DNA from: Staphylococcus caprae
GTDB taxonomy: Bacteria > Bacillota > Bacilli > Staphylococcales > Staphylococcaceae
DNA length: 64,000 nucleotides
Direction: 5' to 3'
Assembly (NCBI RefSeq): GCF_002902725.1
Contig: NZ_PPRT01000005.1
Span: forward strand, 26,254-90,253
Every line of letters begins with the position of its first letter. Within the stretch, counting starts at the first letter, position 1. Below are positions 30,780 through 43,220 of the stretch, piece after piece. The notes under the pieces were generated by a model that saw nothing but the letters and a program-made list of their open reading frames with translations, was not told where the DNA came from and did not search any database. A program made the position numbers and the translations under genes.

Positions 30780-33614
30780 ATGAAAGGACCGTCTATAGTA
30801 GTTAAAGGAGCTCGTGCACACAACTTAAAAGGGGTAGACATTGAATTACCTAAGAATAAACTTATTGTCATGACCGGGCTTTCAGGGTCTGGTAAATCTT
30901 CCTTAGCGTTCGACACCATTTATGCTGAAGGACAAAGACGCTATGTGGAATCGTTAAGTGCATATGCTCGTCAATTTTTAGGTCAAATGGATAAACCAGA
31001 TGTAGATACAATTGAAGGTTTATCGCCTGCGATATCTATCGATCAAAAGACTACTAGTAAAAATCCTCGTTCAACTGTAGCTACAGTTACGGAGATTTAT
31101 GACTATATTCGTCTACTATATGCTCGAGTTGGGAAGCCTTATTGTCCTTATCATGACATAGAAATTGAGTCACAAACGGTTCAACAAATGGTGGACAGAA
31201 TTTTAGAGCTTGAAGAACGCACTAAAATACAATTACTTGCCCCAGTTGTGTCCCATAGAAAAGGAACGCATGAAAAATTAATTGAAGATATAGGCAAGAA
31301 AGGATATGTACGTCTTCGAGTGGATGGAGAAATCGTTGATGTAAATGAAGTTCCAGAGTTAGATAAGAATAAAAATCATACGATAGAAGTCGTTGTAGAC
31401 CGTTTAGTAGTTAAAGATGGTATAGAAACGCGTTTAGCTGATTCAATTGAAACAGCTTTAGAATTAGCTGAAGGAAATTTAACAGTTGATGTTATCGATG
31501 GAGAAGAACTCAAGTTCTCTGAGAACCATGCATGTCCTTTATGTGGATTTTCAATTGGTGAATTAGAACCTAGAATGTTCAGTTTCAATAGTCCATTCGG
31601 CGCTTGTCCTACTTGTGATGGCATAGGTCAAAAGCTAACAGTAGACCTAGACTTAGTTGTGCCAGATAAAAATAAAACTTTAAATGAAGGTGCCATTGAA
31701 CCGTGGGAACCTACAAGCTCAGATTTCTATCCAACACTTTTAAAACGTGTGTGCGAAGTGTATCGAATTAACATGGATAAACCTTATAAGAAACTGACAG
31801 ATAGACAAAAAGATATTTTAATGAACGGTTCTGGTGATAAGGAGATAGAGTTCACTTTCAAACAACGAAATGGCGGAACACGTAAACGTACAATGGTGTT
31901 TGAAGGTGTTGTTCCTAACGTTAATCGTCGTTATCATGAATCACCTTCAGAATATACACGTGAAATGATGAGTAAATATATGACAGAATTACCATGTGAA
32001 ACATGTCATGGTAAACGTTTAAGCAAGGAAGCTTTATCAGTATATGTAGGCGGATTAAATATTGGCGAAGTTGTAGAATACTCAATTAAAAATGCTTTGA
32101 AATATTATGAAAACATTGAGTTGAGCGAACAAGATAGAGCGATTGCAAATCAAATTTTAAAAGAAATTATTTCAAGATTATCTTTCTTAAATAATGTAGG
32201 TTTAGAATATCTGACGCTAAATCGTTCGTCAGGTACTTTATCAGGTGGTGAAGCACAGCGAATTCGTCTTGCAACGCAAATAGGTTCAAGATTGACAGGT
32301 GTCTTGTATGTCTTAGATGAACCTTCCATTGGTTTGCATCAAAGAGATAATGATCGCTTAATTAATACTTTAAAAGAAATGCGTGATTTAGGTAATACAC
32401 TCATCGTTGTAGAACATGATGATGATACGATGAGAGCTGCAGATTATTTAGTTGATGTTGGCCCTGGCGCTGGTAATCATGGTGGAGAAATCGTATCAAG
32501 TGGTACACCATCTAAAGTAATGAAGGATAAAAAATCTTTAACAGGTCAATATTTAAGTGGTAAAAAACGTATCGATGTACCTGAACATAGAAGAGAAATA
32601 ACAGATAAGAAAATTAGTATTCAAGGCGCACGTAGCAACAACCTTAAAGATGTTAATATTGATTTTCCGCTTTCAGTTATGACAGTAGTTACTGGCGTAT
32701 CAGGATCAGGTAAAAGTTCACTAGTAAATGAAATTTTATATAAATCTCTTGCTCAAAAAATTAATAAATCCAAAGTTAAACCTGGAGATTATGACAAAAT
32801 TGATGGTATCGATCATTTAGATAAAATTATTGATATCGATCAATCTCCAATCGGTAGAACGCCTCGTTCGAATCCTGCAACTTATACTGGTGTATTTGAT
32901 GACATTCGCGATGTTTTTGCGCAAACAAATGAAGCGAAAATACGTGGATATCAAAAAGGAAGATTTAGTTTTAACGTAAAAGGTGGCCGTTGTGAAGCTT
33001 GTAAAGGTGACGGCATCATTAAAATAGAAATGCATTTCTTACCTGACGTATACGTTCCATGTGAAGTTTGTGATGGTAAACGTTATAATCGTGAAACTTT
33101 AGAAGTCACTTACAAAGGTAAAAATATTGCAGATGTTTTAGAAATGACGGTGGAAGAAGCAACACACTTTTTCGAAAATATACCTAAAATTAAGAGAAAA
33201 CTACAAACACTAGTAGATGTAGGACTTGGCTATATAACTTTAGGACAACAAGCAACAACACTTTCAGGTGGTGAAGCACAACGTGTGAAACTTGCATCTG
33301 AATTGCATAAACGTTCAACAGGTCGTTCAATTTATATTCTTGATGAACCTACGACAGGTTTACACGTGGATGATATCAGTCGCTTGTTGAAAGTGTTAAA
33401 TCGTTTAGTGGAAAATGGAGATACCGTCGTAATTATTGAACATAACCTTGATGTTATTAAGACGGCAGATCATATCATTGACCTTGGACCTGAAGGCGGT
33501 GATGGCGGTGGTACCATTGTTGCTACCGGTACACCTGAAGAAATAGCACAAGACGAAGATTCTTATACTGGAAAGTACTTGAAACCAGTATTAGAAAGAG
33601 ATAGTGTTGAATAG
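30780..33614 (+). CDS. uvrA: Excinuclease ABC subunit A
   Basis: This 944-residue protein is the damage sensor of nucleotide excision repair. It has two ABC ATPase modules, each with a P-loop (GLSGSGKSS near 34 and GVSGSGKSS near 640) and an LSGGEAQR signature. It also has zinc fingers CPLCG..CPTC, CETCHGK and [15 protein letters not shown]. It starts 7 bp after the uvrB stop and shares its LexA-controlled transcript. Confidence 0.97.
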   Translation: MKGPSIVVKGARAHNLKGVDIELPKNKLIVMTGLSGSGKSSLAFDTIYAEGQRRYVESLSAYARQFLGQMDKPDVDTIEGLSPAISIDQKTTSKNPRSTVATVTEIYDYIRLLYARVGKPYCPYHDIEIESQTVQQMVDRILELEERTKIQLLAPVVSHRKGTHEKLIEDIGKKGYVRLRVDGEIVDVNEVPELDKNKNHTIEVVVDRLVVKDGIETRLADSIETALELAEGNLTVDVIDGEELKFSENHACPLCGFSIGELEPRMFSFNSPFGACPTCDGIGQKLTVDLDLVVPDKNKTLNEGAIEPWEPTSSDFYPTLLKRVCEVYRINMDKPYKKLTDRQKDILMNGSGDKEIEFTFKQRNGGTRKRTMVFEGVVPNVNRRYHESPSEYTREMMSKYMTELPCETCHGKRLSKEALSVYVGGLNIGEVVEYSIKNALKYYENIELSEQDRAIANQILKEIISRLSFLNNVGLEYLTLNRSSGTLSGGEAQRIRLATQIGSRLTGVLYVLDEPSIGLHQRDNDRLINTLKEMRDLGNTLIVVEHDDDTMRAADYLVDVGPGAGNHGGEIVSSGTPSKVMKDKKSLTGQYLSGKKRIDVPEHRREITDKKISIQGARSNNLKDVNIDFPLSVMTVVTGVSGSGKSSLVNEILYKSLAQKINKSKVKPGDYDKIDGIDHLDKIIDIDQSPIGRTPRSNPATYTGVFDDIRDVFAQTNEAKIRGYQKGRFSFNVKGGRCEACKGDGIIKIEMHFLPDVYVPCEVCDGKRYNRETLEVTYKGKNIADVLEMTVEEATHFFENIPKIKRKLQTLVDVGLGYITLGQQATTLSGGEAQRVKLASELHKRSTGRSIYILDEPTTGLHVDDISRLLKVLNRLVENGDTVVIIEHNLDVIKTADHIIDLGPEGGDGGGTIVATGTPEEIAQDEDSYTGKYLKPVLERDSVE

Positions 33615-33646
33615 TTTAGTTCATATTATAAACTTGAAATAGAATG

Positions 33647-33760
33647 ACTAAAGAGAGACTAGAATGCAATGAAATGTTCCTTACAAAGTAGCTAGTTTAA
33701 CAACTCAAACTTTGAAGGGGCACGAACCACAGATGCGTTTTAGTCTCTCTTAGTTTTTAT
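33647..33760 (+). terminator. Long-stem terminator in the uvrA-hprK gap
   Basis: ACTAAAGAGAGACTA pairs with TAGTCTCTCTTAGT over an approximately 80-nt loop, and T5 follows. The loop is unusually large for a simple terminator. The remaining gap to 34006 shows only an AT-rich promoter-like region for hprK. Confidence 0.65.
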
Positions 33761-34006
33761 ATGATGATCAATATCGATTTAAGTCAGAGACGCTTTGACA
33801 CTTTTATGAGTCATTCATTGCAATTCCTCCAGTGCTTCATTTTCAAAAAGCAAAAGAATTTGTGACTTAAAATGTTCAAGTTAATAGTCATTTAAGAATG
33901 TTTTATATTTTGAAGCATCATTTTAATATAGATTGTGAGTTTATTTTTGATATGATAATAGAATAGAGAATAGAAATGAAGGGATATTGAAAATTGAGGT
34001 GAACCC

Positions 34007-34939
34007 ATGTTAACAACAGAAAGATTGGTTAATACGCTTAATTTAGAAGTAATTGCCGGTGAACAAGGTTTAGATAGACCAATAAAGAATACAGACATTT
34101 CACGTCCAGGTTTAGAAATGGCAGGTTATTTCTCTCATTATGCTTCTGATAGAATTCAATTATTAGGAACTACAGAGCTATCATTTTATAACTTACTTCC
34201 TGATGAAGAAAAAGAAGGAAGAATGAGAAAATTGTGCCGACCAGAAACGCCCGCAATTATTGTTACGCGTGGATTAACTCCCCCTGAAGAATTAGTGAAT
34301 GCTGCTAAAGAATTACATACACCGATTATCATAGCGAAAGATGCCACAACAAGTTTAATGAGTCGATTAACTACATTTTTAGAACATGAATTGGCTAAAA
34401 CAACATCTCTCCATGGTGTGCTTGTAGATGTTTATGGCGTTGGTGTACTCATTACAGGTGATTCTGGTATAGGGAAAAGTGAAACAGCATTAGAGTTAGT
34501 GAAACGTGGTCATAGACTAGTTGCTGATGATAATGTGGAAATCAAAGAAATTACTAAAGATGAATTAATAGGAAAGCCACCTAAGTTAATCGAACATTTA
34601 CTAGAGATTCGTGGTCTCGGCATAATCAATGTTATGACACTTTTCGGCGCAGGGTCTATTCTCACTGAAAAGCAAATCCGCTTAAATATTAACTTAGAAA
34701 ATTGGAATAAAGATAAATTATATGATCGCGTAGGGCTAAACGAAGAAACCCTAAAGATTCTAGATACTGAAATTACTAAAAAGACAATCCCTGTTAGACC
34801 AGGTCGTAACGTCGCAGTCATCATTGAAGTTGCTGCAATGAATTATCGTCTTAATATCATGGGGATTAATACAGCAGAAGAATTTAGCGAACGACTAAAT
34901 GAAGAGATTGTTCGCAATAGTCATAAAAGTGAGGAGTAA
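34007..34939 (+). CDS. hprK: HPr kinase/phosphorylase
   Basis: This 310-residue bifunctional enzyme phosphorylates HPr on Ser46 and removes that phosphate, setting carbon catabolite repression and PTS activity. The N-terminal DRTGG-like domain (about 1-130) is followed by the kinase domain with P-loop GDSGIGKS (151-158) and the HprK signature [11 protein letters not shown] (about 200-210). The overlapping ribosome site GAGGTG precedes the ATG. It heads an operon with lgt, an acyltransferase and a TPR gene. Confidence 0.96.
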   Translation: MLTTERLVNTLNLEVIAGEQGLDRPIKNTDISRPGLEMAGYFSHYASDRIQLLGTTELSFYNLLPDEEKEGRMRKLCRPETPAIIVTRGLTPPEELVNAAKELHTPIIIAKDATTSLMSRLTTFLEHELAKTTSLHGVLVDVYGVGVLITGDSGIGKSETALELVKRGHRLVADDNVEIKEITKDELIGKPPKLIEHLLEIRGLGIINVMTLFGAGSILTEKQIRLNINLENWNKDKLYDRVGLNEETLKILDTEITKKTIPVRPGRNVAVIIEVAAMNYRLNIMGINTAEEFSERLNEEIVRNSHKSEE

Positions 34940-34945
34940 TATGAA

Positions 34946-35782
34946 ATGGGTTTAACGCTAGGTTATATCGATCCAGTTGCCTTTAACATTGGACCTATCC
35001 ATGTTCGTTGGTATGGCATCATTATTGCTTGTGGCATTTTATTAGGTTATTTTATTGCGCAAGCCGCACTTAAGAATGTAGGGTTACATAAAGATACTTT
35101 AATAGATATCATATTTTATAGTGCCATTTTTGGTTTTATAGTAGCTAGATTGTATTTTGTTATTTTCCAATGGCCGTATTACATGGAAAATCCAGGAGAG
35201 ATACCTAAAATATGGCATGGGGGTATCGCCATCCATGGTGGTTTAATAGGTGGTTTTATCACAGGTATCATTGTATGTAGAACCAAAAATCTTCACCCTT
35301 TCCAAATTGGAGATATAGTCGCTCCAAGTATTATCTTGGCTCAAGGTATTGGCAGATGGGGGAACTTTATGAACCATGAAGCGCATGGTGGACCTATTTC
35401 AAAAGCATTCCTCGAACACCTACATTTGCCTGATTTTATTATTAGAAACATGTACATCGATGGTCAGTATTATCATCCTACATTTTTATATGAGTCTCTT
35501 TGGGATGTGCTTGGGTTCATTATTTTAATCACATTAAGAAAGCATTTGAAATTAGGGGAAACATTTTTCGGCTATCTTATTTGGTATTCTATTGGACGAT
35601 TCTTTGTCGAGGGTTTGAGAACAGACAGTTTAATGCTTACAAGTCATATTCGAGTAGCACAACTTGTTTCAGTGATTCTTATCGTAATAAGTATTATTTT
35701 AATCATTTATAGAAGAATTAAGTATCAACCTTCAACATTTAAAAATGCTGGACCATTAACGTGGCCAGGCAAAAAGGTATAG
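34946..35782 (+). CDS. lgt: Prolipoprotein diacylglyceryl transferase
   Basis: This 278-residue integral membrane enzyme transfers diacylglycerol from phosphatidylglycerol to the lipobox cysteine of prolipoproteins, such as SstD and the lipoproteins in this window. Seven hydrophobic segments and the Lgt signature [14 protein letters not shown] (about 137-150) are visible, as is the [13 protein letters not shown] motif (about 88-100). It lies 6 bp after hprK. Confidence 0.97.
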   Translation: MGLTLGYIDPVAFNIGPIHVRWYGIIIACGILLGYFIAQAALKNVGLHKDTLIDIIFYSAIFGFIVARLYFVIFQWPYYMENPGEIPKIWHGGIAIHGGLIGGFITGIIVCRTKNLHPFQIGDIVAPSIILAQGIGRWGNFMNHEAHGGPISKAFLEHLHLPDFIIRNMYIDGQYYHPTFLYESLWDVLGFIILITLRKHLKLGETFFGYLIWYSIGRFFVEGLRTDSLMLTSHIRVAQLVSVILIVISIILIIYRRIKYQPSTFKNAGPLTWPGKKV

Positions 35783-36285
35783 TGGTTATATTGAGACGAT
35801 TAAATAAAGAAAAATATCACAACGTTAATCCCTTATGGAAAATATATCAAATAGTGAAGTTTCCTAAAGTATTCAAACAGACGGTGATTATTGAAGTGTC
35901 GCGGTTTATACCAAGTATGAATTTAAAAAGTCATATATACCGTAAATTTCTAAAAATGACTGTGGGTCAAAACACAGCCTTTGCTTATAAAGTCATACCT
36001 GACTTGTTTTATCCAGAGTTAATTTCTGTTGGCAATAACAGTGTTATTGGTTATAATACAACAATATTAACGCATGAGGTGCTCGTCGACGAGTGGAGAT
36101 ATGGCAAAGTTCACATTGGCGACCACACTTTAATTGGCGCAAATGTGACGATATTGCCGGGTGTTAAAATAGGGAACCATGTAAAGATTGGAGCTGGTAC
36201 CGTAATTACTAAAGATGTACCAGATGACAGTTTTGTATATGGTAATCCTATGCAAATTAAAGTTTATAAAGGAGGTGACAATTAA
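35782..36285 (+). CDS. Left-handed beta-helix acyltransferase
   Basis: This protein of about 167 residues has hexapeptide repeats in the C-terminal half ([57 protein letters not shown]), the fold of O-acetyl and related acyltransferases. The acceptor is unknown. The start is uncertain: GTG 35782 overlaps the lgt stop and has AAAAAGG 4 bp upstream, while TTG 35791 (giving MRRLNKEK) is also possible, and an in-frame GTG at 35761 inside lgt is less likely. It is translationally coupled with neighbours on both sides. Confidence 0.82.
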   Translation: MVILRRLNKEKYHNVNPLWKIYQIVKFPKVFKQTVIIEVSRFIPSMNLKSHIYRKFLKMTVGQNTAFAYKVIPDLFYPELISVGNNSVIGYNTTILTHEVLVDEWRYGKVHIGDHTLIGANVTILPGVKIGNHVKIGAGTVITKDVPDDSFVYGNPMQIKVYKGGDN

Positions 36286-37724
36286 TGGCACATGCAGACA
36301 ATAAAATTATTCCAATGATTTTTGATGAAGCATTTTATCGTAAAATGGCTACGCAAAAGTGGCAACAACAAGACTATAAAAAAGCAGCGGACTATTATGA
36401 GAAAGTGCTTGAATTGTCACCTGAAGATTACGATATACAACTACATTATGCTCAATGTTTAACGAAATTAAACCTTGGGAGAAAGGCTGAGCACCTATTT
36501 TACGAGAATATTGTTAATGACTTTCATGTAGCAGATAGTTTTTATGAGCTCAGTCAATTAAATATAGAACTTAATGAACCAAACAAGGCGTTCTTGTTTG
36601 GTATTAATTATGTACTTTTAACAAATGACCAAGAATTTAGGGAAGTTCTTGAAAAAACATTCGAAGTGACGTATACAAGTGAGCACAAAATTGAATTAGA
36701 AGCTCAATTATTTACGACGCAACTATTATTCCAGTTTTTATTCTCTCAAGGAAGATTAACTGACGCACGTGCATATATTTTAAGCCAAGATGAACATATT
36801 CAATCTCATCGCGTCATTCGTAATTTACTTGCAATGTGTTACTTATATTTAAGTGAGTATGAAACAGCCAAAGAGATGTTTGAAGAATTACTGAGTGAAG
36901 ATAACTCAGATGTTCATGCACTATGTCACTACACACTATTACTTTATAATACGAACGAAATGGATAAATATAAGAGATATCTTAAAATATTGAATAAAGT
37001 AGTTCCGATGAATGACGATGAAAGTTTTAAACTGGGTATTGTCCTAAGTTATTTAAAACAATATCAAGCATCTCAAAACTTACTTTATCCTCTATATAAA
37101 AAAGGTAAATTTTTATCCATTCAAATGTATAATGCATTGAGCTTTAACTTTTATTACCTAGGTAATAAAGATGAAAGTGTAGAATTTTGGAATAAACTAT
37201 TACAAATTTCTAAAGTCGACGTAGGATATGCGCCGTGGGTGCTTGAAGAAAGTAAATCTGTTTTCAATCAACGAATACTCCCATTACTATTAGATGATGA
37301 CAGTCATTATAGACTATATGGAATCTTTTTATTAAATCAACTCAATGGTAAAGAAATATTAATGACGGAAGAGATTTGGTCAATTCTTGAATCAATGAAT
37401 GATTATGAAAAGCTATACCTTACTTATCTCGTGCAAGGATTGACGCTCAATAAATTAGATTTTATTCATAGAGGGATGTTAAAACTTTATAACCTAGAGA
37501 ATTTGAAATATGATACAACATTATTTATTGAATGGATTAATCAAGCTGAGGCGATTATCTCTGAAAAGGTTGATTTAGCTGATGTAGATAGATACCTTGC
37601 CGCATTTGTTTATATGTTCTATCGACATACGAACAATGCATTGACCAAAAAAGAAATAATTGATTATTTTGACGTGACACGCTATAAATTAGATAAAACG
37701 ATTGAGTTTTTAATGAGCATTTAA
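36285..37724 (+). CDS. Tetratricopeptide-repeat protein
   Basis: This 479-residue soluble protein has TPR-like helical repeats. The clearest is KKAADYYEKVLELSPEDYDIQLHYAQCLTKL (near 30-60), with others at SEYETAKEMFEELL and KDESVEFWNKLLQ. A winged-helix-like tail is possible at the end. It overlaps the acyltransferase stop by one base, with GGAGGTGA as ribosome site. A scaffold role is inferred from the fold only. It is conserved in this place in staphylococci, between lgt and trxB. Confidence 0.85.
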   Translation: MAHADNKIIPMIFDEAFYRKMATQKWQQQDYKKAADYYEKVLELSPEDYDIQLHYAQCLTKLNLGRKAEHLFYENIVNDFHVADSFYELSQLNIELNEPNKAFLFGINYVLLTNDQEFREVLEKTFEVTYTSEHKIELEAQLFTTQLLFQFLFSQGRLTDARAYILSQDEHIQSHRVIRNLLAMCYLYLSEYETAKEMFEELLSEDNSDVHALCHYTLLLYNTNEMDKYKRYLKILNKVVPMNDDESFKLGIVLSYLKQYQASQNLLYPLYKKGKFLSIQMYNALSFNFYYLGNKDESVEFWNKLLQISKVDVGYAPWVLEESKSVFNQRILPLLLDDDSHYRLYGIFLLNQLNGKEILMTEEIWSILESMNDYEKLYLTYLVQGLTLNKLDFIHRGMLKLYNLENLKYDTTLFIEWINQAEAIISEKVDLADVDRYLAAFVYMFYRHTNNALTKKEIIDYFDVTRYKLDKTIEFLMSI

Positions 37725-37765
37725 ATTTATGAAATAAATGGTATGGTATATAATGCGCATAATGA

Positions 37766-38731
<966 letters not shown>

Positions 38732-38749
38732 TTTTTTAAAATCTAACAA

Positions 38750-38805
38750 GAAGCTAGAACATTGATGATGATTTCAATTCGTGATCAATTGTTCTAGCTT
38801 TTTTA
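38750..38805 (+). terminator. Terminator after trxB
   Basis: AAGCTAGAACATTGAT pairs with ATCAATTGTTCTAGCTT, followed by T6. Confidence 0.9.
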
Positions 38806-38903
38806 AATATGAAAGTACATTCCTTTGGATATACGAGTGTGATAAGATTATTTTAATAGAATCAACGATAGACTGAAGAATTGAATTGGCGGTGACTTTT
38901 AAA

Positions 38904-39815
38904 ATGAAAAACAACGAAAATGAAATAGGCAAAAGTGAATTATTAGTTGTTACAGGAATGTCTGGCGCGGGTAAATCATTAGTGATTCAAAGTCTCGAAG
39001 ATATGGGATTCTTCTGTGTAGACAACTTGCCACCGGTTTTGTTACCAAAATTTGTAGAATTGATGGAGCAGGGTAATCCCTCTTTACAAAAAGTGGCGAT
39101 TGCCATTGATTTGAGAGGGAAAGAACTTTTCAAATCATTAATTAAAGAGATAGACATTATCAAAAGTCGTAATGATGTCATCTTGGATGTCATGTTTTTA
39201 GAAGCGAAAACGGAAAAACTCATTTCGCGTTATAAAGAATCTAGAAGAGCACATCCATTAAATGAACAAGGGCAACGCTCACTTATAGAAGCTATCAATG
39301 AAGAGCGTAAACATCTTTCTGAAATTAGAAGTATTGCGAATTATGTCATTGATACGACGCAATTAAAACCGAAAGAATTAAAGGAACGCATTAGTAAATT
39401 TTATCTGGATGATCATTTCGAAACATTTAGTATTAATGTAACAAGTTTTGGTTTTAAACATGGTATACAAATGGATGCTGATTTAGTCTTTGATGTGAGA
39501 TTTTTACCTAATCCATATTATGTTAAAGAATTACGTCCACTGACGGGGCTTGATGAACCGGTGTATAACTATGTCATGAAGTGGAAAGAAACAGAAATCT
39601 TCTTTGATAAGTTGACTGACCTTTTAAAATTTATGATTCCAGGATATAAAAAAGAAGGGAAGTCACAGCTTGTTATTGCAATTGGTTGCACAGGTGGTCA
39701 ACATCGTTCAGTTGCGCTAGCGAAACGTCTAGGCGAATATCTTGATGAGATTTTTGATTACAATGTTTATGTGCATCATAGAGATGCGCATATCGAAAGT
39801 GGAGATAAAATATGA
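38904..39815 (+). CDS. rapZ: RNase adapter RapZ-like nucleotide-binding protein (YvcJ)
   Basis: This 303-residue P-loop protein has Walker A GMSGAGKS (about residues 17-24), [22 protein letters not shown], and the C-terminal [14 protein letters not shown] block typical of RapZ/YvcJ. In Enterobacteria RapZ controls glmS through sRNAs; in Firmicutes YvcJ hydrolyses nucleotides and affects competence. GGCGGTGA gives 8-bp spacing to ATG 38904, so the in-frame TTG 38886 is rejected. It heads the rapZ-yvcK-whiA cluster. Confidence 0.93.
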   Translation: MKNNENEIGKSELLVVTGMSGAGKSLVIQSLEDMGFFCVDNLPPVLLPKFVELMEQGNPSLQKVAIAIDLRGKELFKSLIKEIDIIKSRNDVILDVMFLEAKTEKLISRYKESRRAHPLNEQGQRSLIEAINEERKHLSEIRSIANYVIDTTQLKPKELKERISKFYLDDHFETFSINVTSFGFKHGIQMDADLVFDVRFLPNPYYVKELRPLTGLDEPVYNYVMKWKETEIFFDKLTDLLKFMIPGYKKEGKSQLVIAIGCTGGQHRSVALAKRLGEYLDEIFDYNVYVHHRDAHIESGDKI

Positions 39816-40804
39816 AACAAATAAAAGTAGTACTTATAGGTGGAGGAACAGGTTTATCCGTTTTAGCTAGAGGGTTAAGAGAATTCCCCATAGATATTAC
39901 TGCTATTGTAACTGTTGCTGATAACGGAGGTAGCACTGGGAAAATTAGAGATGTGATGGATATTCCTGCACCAGGTGATATTCGAAATGTCATTGCAGCT
40001 TTAAGTGATTCAGAGTCCATCCTTACTCAACTTTTCCAGTACCGTTTTGGAGAAAATCAAGTCGACGGGCATTCTTTAGGTAATTTAGTTATTGCCGGAA
40101 TGACAAGTATTACGAATGATTTCGGGCATGCGATTAAAGAATTAAGTAAAGTTTTAAATATTAAAGGGCAAGTTATTCCATCTACAAACACAAGTGTTCA
40201 ACTTAATGCAGTGATGGAAGATGGAGAAATTGTATGTGGTGAAACGAATATCCCAAATACGCATAAAAAAATTGACCGCGTATTCCTAGAACCTGGAGAT
40301 GTCGAGCCGATGGAAGAAGCGGTAAATGCACTTGAACACGCTGATTTAATTGTGCTCGGTCCCGGTTCATTGTATACGAGTGTGATATCGAATCTATGTG
40401 TGAAGGGGATATCTGAAGCATTACTACGTTCCGAAGCACCTAAACTGTACGTTTCAAATGTGATGACACAACCAGGCGAGACAGATAATTATGATGTGAA
40501 AGAACATATTGATGCCCTTTGTCAGCAGGTTGGTCAAGATTTTGTAGACTTTGTCATTTGTAGTAATGAAAAATATAGCCAAGCTACCTTACGTCGTTAT
40601 GAAGAACAAAATTCTAAACCAGTTAAAGTTAATAAAGAAGAGTTGAAAAAGAACGGAATAAGAGTTTTAACGGCTTCAAATTTAATTGAAGTTTCAGATA
40701 CACATCTCGTACGCCATAATACTAAAGTTCTATCAAAAATGATATATGAATTGGCATTAGACTTAACTAGTACAATTCAATTTAATCCGAATCGTAAACG
40801 TTAA
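39812..40804 (+). CDS. yvcK: Gluconeogenesis factor YvcK (CofD-like)
   Basis: This 330-residue UDP-sugar-binding CofD-like protein opens with [21 protein letters not shown] and has [13 protein letters not shown] and [12 protein letters not shown]. In Bacillus it binds UDP-GlcNAc and is needed for growth on gluconeogenic carbon and for normal cell-wall synthesis. It overlaps rapZ by four bases (ATGA). Confidence 0.94.
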   Translation: MKQIKVVLIGGGTGLSVLARGLREFPIDITAIVTVADNGGSTGKIRDVMDIPAPGDIRNVIAALSDSESILTQLFQYRFGENQVDGHSLGNLVIAGMTSITNDFGHAIKELSKVLNIKGQVIPSTNTSVQLNAVMEDGEIVCGETNIPNTHKKIDRVFLEPGDVEPMEEAVNALEHADLIVLGPGSLYTSVISNLCVKGISEALLRSEAPKLYVSNVMTQPGETDNYDVKEHIDALCQQVGQDFVDFVICSNEKYSQATLRRYEEQNSKPVKVNKEELKKNGIRVLTASNLIEVSDTHLVRHNTKVLSKMIYELALDLTSTIQFNPNRKR

Positions 40805-40930
40805 TAGTATTGGCAATAGAAACGTTTATGATATGATAACTTACGTGTGTTTAATAATTAAAATTCATAATCTCTATGTCGACCATACATAGATTAAAAT
40901 AGAGTTGATTTAGGAAGGAATGAGTGTTCT

Positions 40931-41875
40931 ATGAGCTTTGCATCCGACATGAAAAATGAATTAACACGCATTGAAGTAGATGAAGCAAATGCTAAAGCAG
41001 AGCTCAGTGCATTAATTCGTATGAATGGCGCACTTAGTTTATCGAATCAGCAATTTGTAATCAATGTACAGACTGAGAATGCGACGACCGCTCGTCGTAT
41101 TTACTCTCTTATCAAACGAATTTTCAATGTAGAAGTTGAAATATTAGTTAGAAAAAAGATGAAATTAAAGAAAAATAATATTTATATTTGTCGCACTAAA
41201 ATGTTAGCAAAAGAAATTTTAAATGATTTAGGCATTCTCAAAGAGGGCGTCTTCACTCATGAAATCGACCCTAATATGATTAAAGATGATGAAATGCGTC
41301 GTAGTTACTTAAGAGGGGCATTTCTTGCAGGTGGATCAGTGAATAATCCAGAGACGTCATCTTATCACCTTGAAATATTTTCTCAATATGAGAATCATTC
41401 TGAAGGCTTAACTAAATTAATGAATAGCTATGAATTAAATGCGAAACATTTAGAGCGGAAAAAAGGAAGTATTGCTTATTTAAAAGAAGCGGAAAAAATC
41501 TCAGATTTTCTAAGTTTAATCGGTGGTTATCAAGCATTGCTTAAATTTGAAGATGTGAGAATCGTACGTGATATGAGAAATTCGGTGAATAGATTGGTAA
41601 ACTGTGAGACAGCTAATCTTAATAAAACAGTTAGTGCTGCGATGAAACAAGTTGAAAGTATTCAGCTAATAGATGAAGAAATAGGCTTAGATAATTTGCC
41701 AGATCGATTGAGAGAAGTAGCTAAATTACGTGTAGAACATCAAGAAATATCTTTAAAAGAATTAGGAGAAATGATTTCAACAGGACCTATCTCTAAATCT
41801 GGAATGAATCATCGACTGAGAAAGTTAAATGAGCTAGCAGACAAAATTCGTAATGGTGAACAAATTGAATTATAA
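40931..41875 (+). CDS. whiA: DNA-binding protein WhiA
   Basis: This 314-residue protein has a degenerate LAGLIDADG-like N-terminal region (about 80-200, including [19 protein letters not shown]) and a C-terminal helix-turn-helix (about 230-310, [27 protein letters not shown]). In Streptomyces it drives sporulation, and in low-GC bacteria it affects cell division and chromosome segregation. AGGAAGG precedes the ATG. It lies 126 bp after yvcK. Confidence 0.95.
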   Translation: MSFASDMKNELTRIEVDEANAKAELSALIRMNGALSLSNQQFVINVQTENATTARRIYSLIKRIFNVEVEILVRKKMKLKKNNIYICRTKMLAKEILNDLGILKEGVFTHEIDPNMIKDDEMRRSYLRGAFLAGGSVNNPETSSYHLEIFSQYENHSEGLTKLMNSYELNAKHLERKKGSIAYLKEAEKISDFLSLIGGYQALLKFEDVRIVRDMRNSVNRLVNCETANLNKTVSAAMKQVESIQLIDEEIGLDNLPDRLREVAKLRVEHQEISLKELGEMISTGPISKSGMNHRLRKLNELADKIRNGEQIEL

Positions 41876-41940
41876 AGAAAGGTATCTTTGAACGAGGTTC
41901 AAAAATACCTGCTTTGTTATGTCTTTGATGTTTATAGGTA

Positions 41941-42012
41941 CCCCCTCGAGAGGAATTGAACCTCTATTATAAGAACCGGAATCTCATGTGTTATCCATTA
42001 CACTACGAGGGG
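41941..42012 (-). tRNA. tRNA-Arg (anticodon CCG)
   Basis: A 72-nt cloverleaf on the minus strand: acceptor CCCCTCG / CGAGGGG, D arm GTGT..ACAC, anticodon arm TGAGA-TTCCGGT-TCTTA with CCG, and T arm AGAGG-TTCAATT-CCTCT. CCA is not encoded. It decodes CGG. It stands alone between whiA and clpP, opposite in strand to both. Confidence 0.93.
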
Positions 42013-42139
42013 TAAATGAGGGTAGAATCATTTTTCTGTACTAAAGAAGTTGATAACAGTACAATTAAAACGATAATTCTAGTTTACAAATCTTAGAGTT
42101 AAGCGTCAAACTGAAATTTCAAAACTTAAAGTTGAATAT

Positions 42140-42156
42140 TTTGACCATTTTTGACT
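42140..42156 (+). promoter_or_regulatory. CtsR operator upstream of clpP
   Basis: TTTGACC-ATT-TTTGACT is the reverse form of the CtsR heptad repeat (GGTCAAA-N3-GGTCAAA), with one mismatch. It covers the -35 hexamer (TTGACC 42141-42146, TAAAAT 42164-42169, 17-bp spacer), so CtsR binding would block RNA polymerase until heat or stress. Confidence 0.9.
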
Positions 42157-42203
42157 TTTAAGGTAAAATAATTTATAACAGTTATTACAAGGAGGAAAAA
42201 TAG

Positions 42204-42791
42204 ATGAATTTAATTCCTACAGTTATAGAAACAACAAATCGCGGTGAACGCGCATATGATATTTATTCACGTTTATTAAAAGACCGTATTATCATGTTAG
42301 GTTCTCAAATTGATGATAATGTAGCAAATTCAATTGTATCTCAATTATTATTCTTACAAGCACAAGACTCTGAAAAAGATATCTACCTATATATTAACTC
42401 ACCAGGTGGTAGTGTAACTGCTGGTTTTGCCATTTATGATACTATCCAACATATTAAACCAGATGTTCAAACTATTTGTATCGGTATGGCTGCGTCAATG
42501 GGTTCATTTTTACTAGCAGCTGGCGCTAAAGGTAAACGTTTTGCTTTACCAAATGCTGAAGTAATGATTCACCAACCATTAGGTGGAGCACAAGGTCAAG
42601 CAACTGAAATTGAAATTGCTGCCAACCATATCTTAAAAACTCGTGAAAAATTAAATCGTATTTTAGCAGAACGTACAGGTCAATCAATTGAAAAAATTCA
42701 ACAAGATACTGATCGTGACAATTTCTTAACAGCAGAAGAAGCTAAATCATATGGTTTAATTGATGAAGTCATGGAACCAGAAGGTAAATAG
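42204..42791 (+). CDS. clpP: ATP-dependent Clp protease proteolytic subunit ClpP
   Basis: This 195-residue serine protease forms the 14-mer chamber fed by ClpX or ClpC. Catalytic Ser98 lies in GMAASMGSF and His123 in MIHQPLGG, and the Asp is near 172. AAGGAGG precedes the ATG. CtsR-controlled promoter and own terminator. Confidence 0.98.
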   Translation: MNLIPTVIETTNRGERAYDIYSRLLKDRIIMLGSQIDDNVANSIVSQLLFLQAQDSEKDIYLYINSPGGSVTAGFAIYDTIQHIKPDVQTICIGMAASMGSFLLAAGAKGKRFALPNAEVMIHQPLGGAQGQATEIEIAANHILKTREKLNRILAERTGQSIEKIQQDTDRDNFLTAEEAKSYGLIDEVMEPEGK

Positions 42792-42807
42792 TAAATAAAA
42801 TTCGAGG

Positions 42808-42837
42808 CTAGGGCATTTCTAATGTCCTAGTTTTTTT
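42808..42837 (+). terminator. Terminator after clpP
   Basis: CTAGGGCATT pairs with AATGTCCTAG (one G-U), then T7. Confidence 0.9.
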
Positions 42838-42845
42838 ATGAAAAA

Positions 42846-42967
42846 AGGGGCGATACAGAATTCTAGAAGTTAAGAATTCATATCATCGCCCCTGCAAACT
42901 CTTCTGACAGTCTTTATATTTCAATTTATAGTGTTATGAAACATAAAGAGGCGCGTCATCGCCTCTT
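42846..42967 (-). terminator. Two tandem minus-strand terminators facing clpP
   Basis: Reading leftwards, the first hairpin is AAGAGGCGATGACGCGCCTCTT (about 42944-42967; given here as AAGAGGC/GCCTCTT). The second is AGGGGCGAT..GAATTC / GAATTCT..ATCGCCCCT followed by T6 (42846-42893). They follow the small membrane gene 43007-43189. Confidence 0.75.
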
Positions 42968-43006
42968 CATATGCCAATAGTGACAATATCATAGACTGTC
43001 TCTATT

Positions 43007-43189
43007 TTAGTTTTTCTTCCCTTTGAACATTAAGCGTACAACAACAATTAATAACACTACTCCAATAATTATAAATAGCAAAGAAAGTAGTATCATTGCT
43101 ATTGTATGTTCAAACGCAAAAATCCCATTTAAAATTAATAAAATACTAGCAATAATTAACAAAATATAAGTTAATTGATTGTCTTTCAT
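43007..43189 (-). CDS. Small hydrophobic membrane protein
   Basis: This 60-residue protein is nearly all membrane: two helices (about 7-27 and 30-53), then a basic tail FKGKKN. AAGAAGG lies 8 bp before the ATG. It is 31 bp downstream of the SDR gene on the same strand and is followed by two terminators, so it probably shares that transcript. Not recognised beyond small staphylococcal membrane protein; function unknown. Confidence 0.7.
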   Translation of the reverse strand: MKDNQLTYILLIIASILLILNGIFAFEHTIAMILLSLLFIIIGVVLLIVVVRLMFKGKKN

Positions 43190-43220
43190 TGTATAAACCT
43201 TCTTCGTACGTAGTTATTTC

